This document shows positions 44,537-55,738 of a stretch of 64,000 bases of DNA, piece after piece. The stretch comes from Paraburkholderia sp. C35 (lineage in GTDB: Bacteria; Pseudomonadota; Gammaproteobacteria; Burkholderiales; Burkholderiaceae). A model generated the notes under the pieces. That model was not told the DNA's origin and ran no database searches. It worked only from the letters and a program-made list of their open reading frames with translations. The first letter of the stretch is position 1. Each line of letters begins with the position of its first letter. The translations under genes and the position numbers were made by a program. Where the stretch lies: the NCBI RefSeq assembly GCF_003121405.1, contig NZ_QBUY01000015.1, positions 42,211 to 106,210 on the forward strand, in the 5' to 3' direction.

Positions 44537-44641
44537 ACCCTGTTTCGTCTTGTGGGAATTAGAGGTTCTGCAAAATACGACAGCGACCGATCAGCCGCCG
44601 AGGCCCGCGCGGCGGCCTCACAGGTTTTCAGTAAACCATCG

Positions 44642-44653
44642 TATTGTACAATA
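44642..44653. promoter_or_regulatory. Palindrome in the divergent cytochrome c4 / engB gap
   Basis: The perfect 12-bp palindrome TATTGTACAATA. It contains TACAAT on each strand, a good -10 match. TTTTCA stands 16 bases upstream for the plus strand. It could be a shared promoter core or operator. Confidence 0.35.
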
Positions 44654-44797
44654 ACTCGCTAATCGATCTGGCGCCAGTCGGGCCTCTCCGGCCTTTACGG
44701 CCGGGCTGCATTGCCCTTGCACCGCAAGTCATCAGGTCCGTCGATGTGCGCAGGACGTCCGCCCGACGTCCATTTACCCGTCCTTCCGGTCTTCCCC

Positions 44798-45454
44798 ATG
44801 TCGTCTTTCCTGCTCCACCAAGCCCGTTTTCTCACGACCGTCAATCACCTGCGCGATCTGCCGCCCACGCCACAGCCTGAGGTCGCGTTCGCGGGACGCT
44901 CGAACGCGGGGAAGTCGACGGCGATCAACATCCTCTGCAACCAGAAGCGGCTGGCGTTTGCCAGTAAGACGCCGGGGCGCACGCAGCACATCAACTATTT
45001 CTCGGTGGGACCAGCGGACGAACCCGTGGCGAATCTCGTCGACCTGCCCGGCTACGGCTACGCGGAAGTGCCCGGCGCGGCGAAGGCCCATTGGGAACAG
45101 TTGCTGTCGAGCTATCTGCAAACCCGCTCGCAGCTGCGCGGCATGATCCTGATGATGGATTCGCGCCGGCCGCTGACGGAACTCGACCGACGGATGATCG
45201 AGTGGTTTGCGCCGACGGGCAAACCGATCCACACCTTGCTCACCAAGTGCGACAAATTGACCCGCCAGGAAAGTATCAACGCGCTGCGCGCGACGAAGAA
45301 AGGGCTGGATGAATATCGTGCGGCGGGTTATCAGGGCGAACTGACGGCCCAACTCTTTTCCGCGCTCAAGCGGGTCGGTCTCGACGAGGCACACGCGCTG
45401 ATCGAAAGCTGGGTTGCGCCCGATATGGCGGGCGATTCAGGCGAACAAGCCTGA
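44798..45454 (+). CDS. engB: Ribosome biogenesis GTPase EngB (YsxC/YihA)
   Basis: 218 residues. G1 [18 protein letters not shown]2 [12 protein letters not shown]3 [14 protein letters not shown]4 LLTKCDKL. It is an essential GTPase for assembly of the 50S subunit. The ATG at 44798 starts [15 protein letters not shown]; an upstream ATG at 44711 is open but adds unrelated sequence. It stands alone, divergent from cytochrome c4, and ends at hairpins around 45470-45543. Confidence 0.95.
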   Translation: MSSFLLHQARFLTTVNHLRDLPPTPQPEVAFAGRSNAGKSTAINILCNQKRLAFASKTPGRTQHINYFSVGPADEPVANLVDLPGYGYAEVPGAAKAHWEQLLSSYLQTRSQLRGMILMMDSRRPLTELDRRMIEWFAPTGKPIHTLLTKCDKLTRQESINALRATKKGLDEYRAAGYQGELTAQLFSALKRVGLDEAHALIESWVAPDMAGDSGEQA

Positions 45455-45469
45455 ACCTGAAAACGCTGC

Positions 45470-45543
45470 AAAGGCCGCCGCATAACGCTGGCGGCGCTTT
45501 TCGTCCGCCCAGAAAAAAACCCGCCGCTAGATGACGGCGGGTT
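45470..45543 (+). terminator. Two adjacent hairpins after engB
   Basis: GCCGCC/GGCGGC followed by CTTTT (about 45472-45500), and AACCCGCCG/CGGCGGGTT (45519-45543). The first is the likely engB terminator. The second, with its A run upstream, could act on the opposite strand. Confidence 0.65.
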
Positions 45544-45630
45544 AAACAGCCTAATCGAAAAACGACAGGCACCCGCTCAGGGAGGAGAAGCGGGGAGGTC
45601 AGCGCTAGGCGCCTTGCTCGATCGGTATGA

Positions 45631-46698
<1,068 letters not shown>

Positions 46699-46746
46699 GC
46701 TCGCCGTTGATGCCGTAATGTTCTGCACGGCAGCGCGGCACGGATG

Positions 46747-46787
46747 AAAAAAGCGGAGGCCGCCTTCTGGCGGCCTCCGCTTTTTGT
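46747..46787 (+). terminator. Rho-independent terminator between hemB and dsbD
   Basis: AAGCGGAGGCCGCC and GGCGGCCTCCGCTT arms with a TTCT loop and A/T runs on both sides. It serves both convergent genes. Confidence 0.95.
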
Positions 46788-46831
46788 ATTTGATGTGGGC
46801 GCGTCGCTCGTTTTGGTGCGTTTCCTGATGC

Positions 46832-48691
46832 TCAGGTCTGCGGCGCCGTCGCCGCCCGGTCGAGACTCTTCAGGAATTTATCTGCCGACTCGTAGCCGAC
46901 GACTCGCAACACTTCCTTCCCGCCGCGATCGAAAAAGATGATTCCGGGCGGCCCGAACAGATTGAAGCGTTTGAGCAGGCCCTGATCGTCAGCGTTATTT
47001 GCGGTGACGTCTGCGCGCAGCAGGTTCATCTGCTTGAGCTTCGCCTGAACACGCGGGTCGCTGAAGGTGAACTTCTCCATCTCCTTGCAGCTGACGCACC
47101 AGTCCGCGTAAAAATCGAGCATGGCGGGCTGTGCGGCCGTTTTGACGGCTTCGTCGAGTTGGCCCGATGTGCGCACAGGCGCGAACGCGAGATCGGCTTG
47201 TTGGGCCTGCTGAGCGGGCGCAGCCGTCGTGCGGCTGGCAAGTACGGCAAGCGGCCTGACTGGATCCGTCGATCCCGCTGCAAGGCCAACCAGCAACGTC
47301 GCAGCCCAGATAGCGAGCGCCGCACCGACTCCACGGCCAAGACCACGCCAGATCGAACCCGCGCCCGCGTGCGGAGTGAACAACCCCAGACCGGCAGCCG
47401 CGATCAGCAGCCACAGAGCAGCCAGCAGCATTTGAGCGGTGGACGCCAGTACTGGCCACACGATCCATAGCGCGGCGGCCAGTAGAACGATGCCGAAGAA
47501 GACCTTCACGCCGTCCATCCAGGCGCCTGCCCGGGGCAACAAGGTACCGGCGCCCAGTCCGATGATGAGTAACGGCACGCCGAGCCCGAGACCCATCGAA
47601 AACAGGGCGGCACCGCCCAGAACCGCGTTACCCGTATGGGCGATAAATGCCAGCACGGCGAACAGCGGCGCCGTCATGCACGCGCCGACCACGAGCGCCG
47701 ACAGCGCCCCCATCGCGGCGACCGCAGCGAACTTGCCACCGGAGCGGCCCTCGGATGCTTTCGACATGCCGCTCTGCCAGCGCTGCGGCAAAACGATATC
47801 GACTCCGGCTATCAGCGTGAGCGCAAACACGGTCAGCAAAACGGCAAACACGCCAAGCACCCACGGATTCTGCAGCCATGCACCAAGGCTCTGACCGACG
47901 AGCGCCGCTGCGATGCCCAGGACCGTGTAGACAAGGGCCATCCCGATAACGTATGCCAGCGAGAGGGAGAATCCGCGTGTCCGCGTCACCCGCGGCCCTT
48001 CCCCAATGATGATTGCCGACAGAATCGGGATCATCGGATAAGAACAGGGAAGCAGGCTCAGCACGACGCCGGCGACGAAATACAGTCCAACGATCGCGAA
48101 GAAACCACCGCCTTGCAGCAACGTTTGCGCATAGTCGGCGCTCGTCGCGCGTTCGTACCAGGAAGTGGCGGCCTGCGAATCCTCACCAGACTGCTGGACA
48201 CTGGTGTTGCCAGCCGCGCCCGCGCGCAATGCCGCGCCCGTCACGTGATAGACGCGCTCCATCGGCGGATAGCAGATACCGGCGTCCGCACAGCCCTGTG
48301 AAGTGACGGCCAAGTCGAAGGGCCCACTCGCCTGCTTCACAGGCACGCGGATGGTCTGTTCGCCTCGATATGTCTCTACGTTTTTCCCGAAGGTCTGATC
48401 GAACTTCACGTGACCGGCCGGCAGTTGCGGATCGCCGAGCGTCACCGTGCCGTTGCGCGTCGCGAAGGCGAAGCGCTCGCGGTACATGTAGTAGCCGTCC
48501 GCAATCGTATAGTGGACCAGCACTTCGCCTGGCTGCTCGGACGCGCTGAATTTGAACGCGACGGCGGGATCGAGAAAATCATCTGCCGCGCGCACGATGC
48601 TGGCTGCATTCAGAGAAAGCAGCAGCACGCCGACGACAAAGGTGAGAAAGCGCGCGACGATACGCCAGCGCAAGGACAAACCGTTAAACAT
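46832..48691 (-). CDS. dsbD: Thiol:disulfide interchange protein DsbD
   Basis: 619 residues. After a signal peptide comes the periplasmic alpha domain with its Cys pair (TSQGCADAGICYPP), then the eight-helix beta domain (LLPCSYPMIPIL and ALVVGACMTAPLF hold its Cys), and a C-terminal thioredoxin domain with CVSC (FYADWCVSCKEMEKF). It carries electrons from cytoplasmic thioredoxin to the periplasm, where they keep apocytochrome c and DsbC reduced. Its start overlaps the cutA stop by 8 bases, so they are coupled, as in many Proteobacteria. Confidence 0.97.
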   Translation of the reverse strand: MFNGLSLRWRIVARFLTFVVGVLLLSLNAASIVRAADDFLDPAVAFKFSASEQPGEVLVHYTIADGYYMYRERFAFATRNGTVTLGDPQLPAGHVKFDQTFGKNVETYRGEQTIRVPVKQASGPFDLAVTSQGCADAGICYPPMERVYHVTGAALRAGAAGNTSVQQSGEDSQAATSWYERATSADYAQTLLQGGGFFAIVGLYFVAGVVLSLLPCSYPMIPILSAIIIGEGPRVTRTRGFSLSLAYVIGMALVYTVLGIAAALVGQSLGAWLQNPWVLGVFAVLLTVFALTLIAGVDIVLPQRWQSGMSKASEGRSGGKFAAVAAMGALSALVVGACMTAPLFAVLAFIAHTGNAVLGGAALFSMGLGLGVPLLIIGLGAGTLLPRAGAWMDGVKVFFGIVLLAAALWIVWPVLASTAQMLLAALWLLIAAAGLGLFTPHAGAGSIWRGLGRGVGAALAIWAATLLVGLAAGSTDPVRPLAVLASRTTAAPAQQAQQADLAFAPVRTSGQLDEAVKTAAQPAMLDFYADWCVSCKEMEKFTFSDPRVQAKLKQMNLLRADVTANNADDQGLLKRFNLFGPPGIIFFDRGGKEVLRVVGYESADKFLKSLDRAATAPQT

Positions 48692-49016
48692 GGATCGGGC
48701 GTTGCGTTTCGGTGTTCACCCACTGGCCATAAGAGGCCGACGCGGTGACTTGCCAGGAAAGGATTTCGGGCGTGTCGTACGGATGCTGAGCCTGAATGAA
48801 CTGCTCAAGTTCAAGCGTACGCACGACGCTCGTCTTGAACAGCAACTGGATCTCTTCCGCCGATTCGATCTTGCCCTGCCAGTGGTAGCTCGACTGAACG
48901 CTGCCCAGCTGCGTAACGCAGGCAGCGAGACGCAAAGAAAGTGCTTCCTGAGCGAGCTCTTGCGCCGTTGCGAGGTCCGGCACGGTCGTCAATACCAAAC
49001 TCACATTTACGTTCAC
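48684..49016 (-). CDS. cutA: CutA1 divalent ion tolerance protein
   Basis: 110 residues. The trimeric ferredoxin-like fold is shown by LVLTTVPDLATAQELAQEAL, ACVTQLGSVQSSYHWQGKIE, EIQLLFKTS and HPYDTPEILSW. It has been linked to copper tolerance, but the biochemical role is unsettled. It overlaps dsbD, a common pairing. It lies downstream of rplQ with a terminator between them, so it is a separate operon. Confidence 0.95.
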   Translation of the reverse strand: MNVNVSLVLTTVPDLATAQELAQEALSLRLAACVTQLGSVQSSYHWQGKIESAEEIQLLFKTSVVRTLELEQFIQAQHPYDTPEILSWQVTASASYGQWVNTETQRPIHV

Positions 49017-49118
49017 CGACCGCTCCAGCGCTATCCAAAACAGGGTGACGCTATCGTATCACCTTGTCTCCGTCGTTCGCTGACGGTCGAATGGCATAGG
49101 CCAAACGCACGTTGAAAA

Positions 49119-49150
49119 CAAAAAAGCCAGGCTCGCGCCTGGCTTTTTAG
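49119..49150 (-). terminator. Terminator of the alpha ribosomal operon
   Basis: AAAAAGCCAGGC and GCCTGGCTTTTT arms around a TCGC loop, 15 bases after the rplQ stop codon. Confidence 0.93.
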
Positions 49151-49165
49151 CGGTTGTCAGAGAGC

Positions 49166-49561
49166 TTATTCAGCTTCTGCAACGTTTTCGACTTCTTCAA
49201 CTTCCGGACGGTCGAGCAGTTCAACCAGAGCCATCGGTGCATTGTCGCCAACGCGGAAACCGAACTTCAGGATACGAAGATAGCCACCCGGGCGGTTCGC
49301 GAAGCGCGGGCCCAGCACGTCGAACAGCTTCGTGACCGAGTCACGATCGCGCAGGCGATTGAACGCCAGACGACGGTTAGCCAGCGACGGCTTCTTGCCG
49401 AGCGTGATCAGCGGCTCGACGACTTTACGGAGTTCCTTCGCCTTCGGCAGCGTCGTCTTGATGACTTCGTGCTCGATCAGCGAGTTGGACTTGTTACGGA
49501 GCATTGCCAGACGGTGGCTGCTCGTGCGGTTCAGTTTCCGCAGGCCATGACGGTGACGCAT
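49166..49561 (-). CDS. rplQ: 50S ribosomal protein L17
   Basis: 131 residues, [17 protein letters not shown], with the L17 core ([20 protein letters not shown], then [17 protein letters not shown]). The C-terminus is acidic ([12 protein letters not shown]). It is the last gene of the alpha operon after rpoA. A perfect 14-bp inverted repeat lies between the two. Confidence 0.97.
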   Translation of the reverse strand: MRHRHGLRKLNRTSSHRLAMLRNKSNSLIEHEVIKTTLPKAKELRKVVEPLITLGKKPSLANRRLAFNRLRDRDSVTKLFDVLGPRFANRPGGYLRILKFGFRVGDNAPMALVELLDRPEVEEVENVAEAE

Positions 49562-49647
49562 TTCAATTTCCTTGAATCAAAGTTTTGGTCCAGCTCTTCT
49601 ATCGCTTTCTGTGATGCCGAAAGCACGGGCCGGTAGTGAAAAAGGCA

Positions 49648-49680
49648 AGACGCGGATTTTAAAGGAAAATCCGCGTCTTC
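49648..49680 (-). repeat. Perfect 14-bp inverted repeat between rpoA and rplQ
   Basis: AAGACGCGGATTTT (49648-49661) and AAAATCCGCGTCTT (49667-49680) with a 5-base loop. On the minus strand the loop and second arm contain TAAAAT, a -10-like box. It could be an attenuator, an RNA processing site or a promoter for rplQ. Confidence 0.75.
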
Positions 49681-49700
49681 GCCAGACGATACTACGTGTC

Positions 49701-50678
49701 TTACTTGTCGAGACCAGCCGGCGGCCAGTTTTCGAGCTTCATGCCGAGCGTCAGGCCACGCGAAGCGAGCACTTCCTTGATCTCGTTCAGCGACTTGCGG
49801 CCCAGGTTCGGGGTCTTCAGCAGCTCGTTTTCCGTGCGCTGGATCAGATCGCCGATGTAGTAGATGTTCTCGGCCTTCAGGCAGTTCGCCGAACGAACCG
49901 TCAGTTCGAGATCATCAACCGGACGCAGCAGGATCGGATCGATCTGCGGAGCGCGCGACGGTGCTTCTGCCGCTGCTTCCGTGCCTTCCAGCGCTGCGAA
50001 CACCGACAGCTGATCGACCAGAATACGCGCCGATTGACGGATCGCTTCTTCCGGCGAAATCACACCGTTCGTTTCGATGTTCATCACGAGCTTGTCGAGG
50101 TCGGTACGCTGTTCGACACGCGCGCTTTCCACGGCATAGCTCACGCGGCGAACCGGCGAGAACGACGCATCCAGCACGATACGGCCGATAATCTTGGCCG
50201 ACTCTTCGCCGTAACGACGCACGTTGCCCGGCACATAACCACGGCCCTTTTCGACCTTGATCTGCACGTCGAGCTTGCCGCCCTTCGACAGGTGAGCAAT
50301 CACGTGATCTGGATTGATCACTTCGCAGTCGTGCGCGAGCTCGATGTCACCGGCCGTCACAACGCCTTCGCCTTCCTTGCGCAGCGTAACCGTCACTTCG
50401 TCACGGTTGTGCAGCTTGAACACCACGCCCTTCAGGTTCAACAACAGGTTGACCACATCCTCTTGCACACCATCGAGCGTCGAGTACTCGTGCACGACGC
50501 CTGCGATCGTCACTTCGGTCGGCGCGTAGCCCACCATCGACGACAGCAGCACGCGCCGAAGCGCGTTACCCAAGGTGTGGCCATAACCGCGTTCAAACGG
50601 CTCCATGACCACTTTCGCGTGGCTTTCGCCAAGCGATTCAACAGCGATAATCTTGGGCTTCAACAAACTGGTTTGCAT
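49701..50678 (-). CDS. rpoA: RNA polymerase alpha subunit
   Basis: 325 residues. The N-terminal dimerisation domain includes [20 protein letters not shown], and the C-terminal alpha-CTD includes [20 protein letters not shown] and [13 protein letters not shown]. It assembles core polymerase, and its CTD contacts UP elements and activators. It lies between rpsD and rplQ as in the alpha operon. A terminator-like hairpin just upstream may set its level relative to rpsD. Confidence 0.98.
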   Translation of the reverse strand: MQTSLLKPKIIAVESLGESHAKVVMEPFERGYGHTLGNALRRVLLSSMVGYAPTEVTIAGVVHEYSTLDGVQEDVVNLLLNLKGVVFKLHNRDEVTVTLRKEGEGVVTAGDIELAHDCEVINPDHVIAHLSKGGKLDVQIKVEKGRGYVPGNVRRYGEESAKIIGRIVLDASFSPVRRVSYAVESARVEQRTDLDKLVMNIETNGVISPEEAIRQSARILVDQLSVFAALEGTEAAAEAPSRAPQIDPILLRPVDDLELTVRSANCLKAENIYYIGDLIQRTENELLKTPNLGRKSLNEIKEVLASRGLTLGMKLENWPPAGLDK

Positions 50679-50747
50679 AGGTTTTCCTTTTCAATACCCT
50701 CGGCTCGTTACACCGATAAGGCTGACCGGTAACAACCTGAAAATAAA

Positions 50748-50793
50748 CAGCCGAGGAACCCCCTTGCCTAACGCAATCAGGGAACCTCGGCCG
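50748..50793 (-). promoter_or_regulatory. Possible attenuator between rpsD and rpoA
   Basis: On the minus strand GCCGAGG...CCCT and AGGG...CCTCGGC pair, followed by TGTTTATTTTC. It looks like a weak terminator in the rpsD-rpoA gap, where partial termination would lower rpoA relative to the ribosomal genes. Confidence 0.45.
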
Positions 50794-50802
50794 TTAATCC
50801 GA

Positions 50803-51426
50803 TTAGCGCGAATACAATTCGACGATCAGGCTTTCGTTGATGTCGCCAGCGATATCGCTGCGTTCCGGCATTGCCTTGAACGTGCCTTCGAACTTCTTCG
50901 AATCGACAGCAACCCACTGCGGCAGACCGCCTTGTTCGGCGAGCGACAGCGCTTCGAGAATACGAGCCTGCTTCTTCGACTGTTCACGCACGGCAATCAC
51001 GTCGCCAGCCTTGACTTGCAGCGACGGGATGTTCGCAACGACGCCGTTCACCGTGATTGCCTTGTGGCTCACGAGCTGACGTGCTTCAGCGCGCGTCGAG
51101 CCGAAGCCCATGCGATACACGACGTTGTCGAGACGCGACTCAAGCAACTTCAGCAGGTTTTCACCCGTGTTGCCCTTGCGGCGGTCGGCTTCAGCGAAGT
51201 AACGACGGAACTGGCGCTCCAGCACGCCATAGATGCGCTTCACTTTTTGCTTTTCGCGCAGCTGCGTGCCGTAATCGGACGTACGAGCGCCCGAGGTGCG
51301 GCCATGTTGACCCGGCTTGCTGTCAAGCTTGCACTTGTCAGCGAGCGAACGACGTGCGCTCTTCAGGAAGAGATCGGTGCCTTCACGGCGAGACAGCTTG
51401 GCTTTAGGGCCGATATAGCGTGCCAC
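50803..51426 (-). CDS. rpsD: 30S ribosomal protein S4
   Basis: 207 residues, [20 protein letters not shown], with the S4 RNA-binding domain ([20 protein letters not shown], then [14 protein letters not shown]). It nucleates assembly of the 30S subunit and in many bacteria represses the alpha operon. Gaps of about 125-145 bases separate it from its operon neighbours. Confidence 0.98.
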   Translation of the reverse strand: MARYIGPKAKLSRREGTDLFLKSARRSLADKCKLDSKPGQHGRTSGARTSDYGTQLREKQKVKRIYGVLERQFRRYFAEADRRKGNTGENLLKLLESRLDNVVYRMGFGSTRAEARQLVSHKAITVNGVVANIPSLQVKAGDVIAVREQSKKQARILEALSLAEQGGLPQWVAVDSKKFEGTFKAMPERSDIAGDINESLIVELYSR

Positions 51427-51572
51427 TTTGCATTCCTTCTATGATTGATCACGTGAATTTGCATTCACGCTAGTCCGAACCCTTTGGGTCGAACGGTGGG
51501 CTTAGTCAATTCAATAACGCAAGCAGCCTGCTACCGCCGTTAGCGGCAACAGGCGCAAGCGGAGCAGCCGTC

Positions 51573-51977
51573 TTAGATACGACGACGCTTCGGCGGACGG
51601 CAGCCGTTGTGCGGGACCGGCGTCACGTCGGAGATCGCGGTGATCTTGATGCCAAGACCATGCAGCGCGCGCACCGCGGACTCACGGCCAGGACCGGGGC
51701 CCTTGATCCGCACTTCGAGGTTCTTCACGCCGTATTCCATCGCCACACGGCCAGCCGATTCAGCTGCGACCTGAGCTGCAAACGGGGTCGATTTGCGCGA
51801 ACCCTTGAAGCCCTGACCACCCGACGTTGCCCAGGCCAATGCATTGCCTTGACGATCGGTGATCGTGATGATGGTGTTGTTGAACGACGCGTGAACGTGA
51901 ACCACGCCCTCGGCGACGTTCTTCTTGACCTTCTTGCGAACGCGTTGCGCCGCGGAGTTGTTCGAAGCCTTAGCCAT
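51573..51977 (-). CDS. rpsK: 30S ribosomal protein S11
   Basis: 134 residues. [40 protein letters not shown] and the C-terminal [16 protein letters not shown] are the S11 signatures. It forms part of the platform near the mRNA exit. Between rpsM and rpsD in the alpha operon. Confidence 0.98.
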   Translation of the reverse strand: MAKASNNSAAQRVRKKVKKNVAEGVVHVHASFNNTIITITDRQGNALAWATSGGQGFKGSRKSTPFAAQVAAESAGRVAMEYGVKNLEVRIKGPGPGRESAVRALHGLGIKITAISDVTPVPHNGCRPPKRRRI

Positions 51978-52005
51978 TACGTTTTCCTGTAACTGTCAGT
52001 TCCGC

Positions 52006-52371
52006 TTACTTCTTCAGCGATTGCGCTGCACGACGCGGACCCTTGCGCGTACGGGCATTCGTACGCGTACGTTGACCACGCAGGGGCAGGCCCTTGCGAT
52101 GGCGAACGCCACGGTAGCAACCCAGATCCATCAGGCGCTTGATGTTCATCGTCGTTTCACGGCGCAGATCGCCTTCAACGATGAACTTGCCGACTTCTTC
52201 ACGCAGCTTTTCGAGGTCTGCGTCGGTCAGGTCCTTAACCTTCTTCGAAAATGCCACACCAGCAGCGACGCAAATGTCGCGCGAGCGCGTGCGGCCAACA
52301 CCGTAAATAGCCGTCAGGCCGATTTCAGTGTGCTGGTGGTTCGGGATATTAACCCCTGCGATACGAGCCAT
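52006..52371 (-). CDS. rpsM: 30S ribosomal protein S13
   Basis: 121 residues, [20 protein letters not shown], with the basic C-terminal tail [19 protein letters not shown] that contacts tRNA in the P site. First of the alpha-type genes after rpmJ. Confidence 0.98.
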   Translation of the reverse strand: MARIAGVNIPNHQHTEIGLTAIYGVGRTRSRDICVAAGVAFSKKVKDLTDADLEKLREEVGKFIVEGDLRRETTMNIKRLMDLGCYRGVRHRKGLPLRGQRTRTNARTRKGPRRAAQSLKK

Positions 52372-52412
52372 TGTTTTTCCTCAAACAAAAAGCGCAAACA
52401 AAAGCGCGGCGT

Positions 52413-52529
52413 TCAGCCTTGACGCTGCTTGTGGCGCGGATCGGAGCTGCAAATCACGCGAACGACGCCCTTGCGCTTGATGATTTTGCAATTGCGGCAA
52501 ATGCGCTTAACCGATGCCATCACTTTCAT
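52413..52529 (-). CDS. rpmJ: 50S ribosomal protein L36
   Basis: 38 residues, [20 protein letters not shown], then [18 protein letters not shown]. It keeps the zinc-binding CxxC...C...H pattern (CRNC, C, H), so it is the zinc-containing form. It lies between infA and rpsM, its usual place. Confidence 0.97.
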
Positions 52530-52549
52530 GATATTACCCTTTTTTCAAA

Positions 52550-52768
52550 TCACTTCGCCCGGAACACGATCCGCGCACGCGACAGATCGTAAGGCGTCAA
52601 TTCAACCGTCACCTTGTCGCCCGGAAGGATACGGATGTAGTGCATCCGCATCTTGCCGGATATGTGTCCCAATACGACATGGCCGTTTTCCAGCTTCACC
52701 CGGAAGGTAGCGTTGGGGAGGTTTTCGATAACCTCGCCTTGCATCTGGATTACATCGTCTTTGGCCAT
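52550..52768 (-). CDS. infA: Translation initiation factor IF-1
   Basis: 72 residues, a single OB fold: [40 protein letters not shown], and the end [14 protein letters not shown] use the inner ATG at 52768; an upstream ATG adds four residues. IF-1 blocks the A site during initiation. It lies between secY and rpmJ. Confidence 0.97.
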   Translation of the reverse strand: MAKDDVIQMQGEVIENLPNATFRVKLENGHVVLGHISGKMRMHYIRILPGDKVTVELTPYDLSRARIVFRAK

Positions 52769-52776
52769 AAGTCCTT

Positions 52777-54123
52777 TCAACGCATCGGGACGCCGCCGCC
52801 CTTGAAGTTTGCCTTCTTCAGCAGCGACTCATACTGTTGCGACATAACGTACGACTGCACCTGTGCCATGAAGTCCATTGTGACGACGACAATGATCAGC
52901 AGCGACGTTCCACCAAAATAAAACGGTACATTCCAGCGCAGCACCAAAAACTCGGGCAGCAAGCAAACAAACACGATGTAGATCGCACCGGCCAGCGTCA
53001 AACGCGTCAGGATGCGGTCGATATAACGTGCCGTCTGATCACCCGGACGGATGCCGGGGACAAATGCACCACTCTTCTTCAGGTTGTCGGCCGTCTCTCT
53101 GCTGTTGAACACCAGTGCGGTGTAGAAGAAGCAGAAGAACACGATCGCCAACGCATACAGCAACACGTACACCGGCTGACCGGGCTTGAGCGCTTCGGCC
53201 ACATTGTGCAACGTGTCCGCGAACCAGCCAGTCCGCGACCCCGAACTGAACCAGTTCAGGATGGTTGCCGGGAACAGGATGATCGACGATGCGAAGATCG
53301 GCGGAATCACGCCCGACATGTTCAGCTTCAGCGGCAGATGCGACGACTGTCCACCGTAAATCTTGTTGCCGACTTGCCGCTTGGCGTAGTTCACAAGAAT
53401 CTTGCGCTGGCCGCGTTCAATGAACACCACCAGATACGTCACTGCAGCAATCAACGCGACCACGATAATCGCGGAGATGATGCTCATCGAGCCAGTGCGA
53501 ACCAGTTCAAAGAGACCACCAATCGCATTCGGGAAACCCGCTGCGATACCGCCAAAAATAATGATCGAAATGCCGTTACCCAGACCGCGTTCCGTGATTT
53601 GCTCACCGAGCCACATCAGGAACATCGTACCGGTCACGAGCGTCACAACCGTCGTCAGCCGGAAGACCATGCCAGGATCGATCACCAGTGCTGGCTGATT
53701 CTCCAGCGCAACAGCGATACCGAACGCCTGGAACGTGGCCAGAACCACCGTGAAGACACGCGTGTACTGCGTAATCTTCCGTTGACCAGCCTGTCCTTCC
53801 TTCTTCAGCGCCTCCAGTTGCGGCGAAACAATCGCCAGCAACTGCATGATGATCGACGCCGAGATATACGGCATGATCCCTAGCGCGAAAATCGTGAACC
53901 GCGAAAGTGCGCCACCCGAGAACATGTTGAACATGCCAAGGATGCCGCCCGACTGGCTTTGAAACAACTTAGCCAGTTGGTCCGGGTCGATACCCGGCAC
54001 CGGAATATGCGCGCCGATACGGTAGACGACCAGCGCCAGCAGCAGGAATACTGCACGCCGACGCAGATCGCCAAACTTCGCCGCGCTTCGACCGGGTTTT
54101 GCGAGACTCGGGCTGTTAGCCAA
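52777..54123 (-). CDS. secY: Protein translocase subunit SecY
   Basis: 448 residues with ten membrane helices: [20 protein letters not shown] is helix 1, the plug region follows, and [20 protein letters not shown] and [15 protein letters not shown] are SecY signatures. It is the channel of the Sec translocon in the inner membrane. I chose the TTG at 54123 (reading [13 protein letters not shown]), which has GGAGAAGG in front. The ATG at 54141 is upstream of that ribosome site. It lies between rplO and infA in the spc operon. Confidence 0.96.
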   Translation of the reverse strand: MANSPSLAKPGRSAAKFGDLRRRAVFLLLALVVYRIGAHIPVPGIDPDQLAKLFQSQSGGILGMFNMFSGGALSRFTIFALGIMPYISASIIMQLLAIVSPQLEALKKEGQAGQRKITQYTRVFTVVLATFQAFGIAVALENQPALVIDPGMVFRLTTVVTLVTGTMFLMWLGEQITERGLGNGISIIIFGGIAAGFPNAIGGLFELVRTGSMSIISAIIVVALIAAVTYLVVFIERGQRKILVNYAKRQVGNKIYGGQSSHLPLKLNMSGVIPPIFASSIILFPATILNWFSSGSRTGWFADTLHNVAEALKPGQPVYVLLYALAIVFFCFFYTALVFNSRETADNLKKSGAFVPGIRPGDQTARYIDRILTRLTLAGAIYIVFVCLLPEFLVLRWNVPFYFGGTSLLIIVVVTMDFMAQVQSYVMSQQYESLLKKANFKGGGVPMR

Positions 54124-54169
54124 GTACCTTCTCCGATGCAAATGCTAGTGACGGCAATCGACTTGCACG

Positions 54170-54604
54170 TTACTCGGCGAAAGAACCGCCAGCTGCTTCG
54201 ATCGCAGCGCGCGCGCCCTTCGTCGCACCCAGACCCTTCACAACGATCTTGCGCTTCAGTTCGCCCGTCGCAATGATCTTCGCGCTGGTCATCAGCTCAC
54301 CGATCAGGCCGGCTTGCTTCAGTGCCAACAGATCGATTTCGTCGACCGGCAGCTTCTCCAGGTCACCGAGGCGCACTTCACCGACGAATTCCTTCGTCAG
54401 CGAGGTAAAGCCACGCTTCGGCAGGCGACGTTGCAGCGGCATTTGACCGCCTTCGAAGCCGACCTTGTGGAAGCCACCCGAACGCGACTTCTGACCCTTG
54501 TGACCACGGCCAGCGGTCTTGCCGAGGCCGGAGCCGATGCCGCGACCCACGCGACGCTTTGCGTGCTTCGCGCCTTCAGCCGGCTTCAGGTTATTCAATT
54601 CCAT
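54170..54604 (-). CDS. rplO: 50S ribosomal protein L15
   Basis: 144 residues from the ATG at 54604, [20 protein letters not shown], with the Gly-rich N-terminal segment ([20 protein letters not shown]) that threads into 23S rRNA. It lies between rpmD and secY. Confidence 0.97.
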   Translation of the reverse strand: MELNNLKPAEGAKHAKRRVGRGIGSGLGKTAGRGHKGQKSRSGGFHKVGFEGGQMPLQRRLPKRGFTSLTKEFVGEVRLGDLEKLPVDEIDLLALKQAGLIGELMTSAKIIATGELKRKIVVKGLGATKGARAAIEAAGGSFAE

Positions 54605-54634
54605 TATCAACTCCTTGAGTGCCCGAACGGCCGC

Positions 54635-54817
54635 TTAGCCGATGACCTTAACGAGGTACGAGACCTTGTTGATCATGCCGCGCACAGCCGGCGTGTCCTG
54701 CAGCTCGCTAACCGAGTTCAGACGACGCAGGCCAAGACCGCGCACCGTGGCGCGGTGCGATTCGCGGGTCCCAATCAGGCTCTTGACGAGCTGAACCTTG
54801 ACAGTTTTATCAGACAT
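54635..54817 (-). CDS. rpmD: 50S ribosomal protein L30
   Basis: 60 residues, [20 protein letters not shown], ending in [11 protein letters not shown]. This is the standard short bacterial L30. The open frame extends upstream, but that part overlaps rpsE. Between rpsE and rplO. Confidence 0.96.
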   Translation of the reverse strand: MSDKTVKVQLVKSLIGTRESHRATVRGLGLRRLNSVSELQDTPAVRGMINKVSYLVKVIG

Positions 54818-54827
54818 GGTGACCACC

Positions 54828-55346
54828 TTAGCCCAGAATGTCTTCGACGGACTTACCACGCTTCGCCGCGATGTCAGCCGGGGTCGACTGCTTGCGCAGA
54901 CCGTCCAGCGTCGCACGGACGAGGTTGTAGGGGTTCGTCGAACCGTGGCTCTTGGCCACAACGTTTTGCACGCCCATCACGTCGAACACTGCGCGCATCG
55001 GGCCGCCAGCGATCACGCCGGTACCGTCCTTCGCCGGAGCGAGGAGAACCGTCGATGCGCCGTGCTTACCGTGCACTTCGTGTTGCAGCGTACCGTTCTT
55101 GAGCGGCACCTTGAACATGTTGCGACGGGCTTGTTCCATTGCCTTTTGAACGGCAACCGGAACTTCCTTAGCCTTGCCCTTGCCCATGCCGACGCGGCCA
55201 TCACCGTCGCCAACCACGGTCAGTGCGGCGAAACCGAGAATACGGCCACCCTTCACGACCTTGGTCACGCGATTGACCGAAATCATCTTTTCGCGAAGGC
55301 CGTCGTCGCGTTCGTCAGCCTGAACTTTCGCTTGCATCTTTGCCAT
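54828..55346 (-). CDS. rpsE: 30S ribosomal protein S5
   Basis: 172 residues. The N-terminal double-stranded-RNA-like domain includes [20 protein letters not shown] and the C-terminal domain includes [21 protein letters not shown]5 lies at the mRNA entrance and affects decoding accuracy. Spc operon. Confidence 0.98.
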   Translation of the reverse strand: MAKMQAKVQADERDDGLREKMISVNRVTKVVKGGRILGFAALTVVGDGDGRVGMGKGKAKEVPVAVQKAMEQARRNMFKVPLKNGTLQHEVHGKHGASTVLLAPAKDGTGVIAGGPMRAVFDVMGVQNVVAKSHGSTNPYNLVRATLDGLRKQSTPADIAAKRGKSVEDILG

Positions 55347-55360
55347 GACGAATTCCTTCC

Positions 55361-55726
55361 TTAGAACTTGAGCCCGGCTTCGCGCGCCGCATCAGCCAGC
55401 GCTTTCACGCGGCCGTGGTAGCGGAAACCCGAGCGGTCAAAGGCGACGGATTCGATGCCGGCAGCCTTAGCCTTTTCTGCAATGCGCTTGCCGATCAGGG
55501 TCGCAGCAGCAACGTTGCCGCCCTTGCCCGATTGGTCGGCCAGTTGCGCACGCACTTCGGCTTCGAGCGTCGATGCGCTTGCGAGCACCTTGGTGCCGCA
55601 CGGCGAGAACACTTGCGCATAGATGTGCGTGTTCGTGCGGTGCACGGCCAGACGCGCGACTTGCAGCTCAGCGATCTTGATCCGCGTCTGACGAGCGCGG
55701 CGCAGGCGAGATTGAGTCTTATCCAT
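55361..55726 (-). CDS. rplR: 50S ribosomal protein L18
   Basis: 121 residues, with [20 protein letters not shown] at the N-terminus and [20 protein letters not shown] near the end. It binds 5S rRNA with L5. Between rplF and rpsE. Confidence 0.98.
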   Translation of the reverse strand: MDKTQSRLRRARQTRIKIAELQVARLAVHRTNTHIYAQVFSPCGTKVLASASTLEAEVRAQLADQSGKGGNVAAATLIGKRIAEKAKAAGIESVAFDRSGFRYHGRVKALADAAREAGLKF

Positions 55727-55738
55727 GATTGCGCACCC

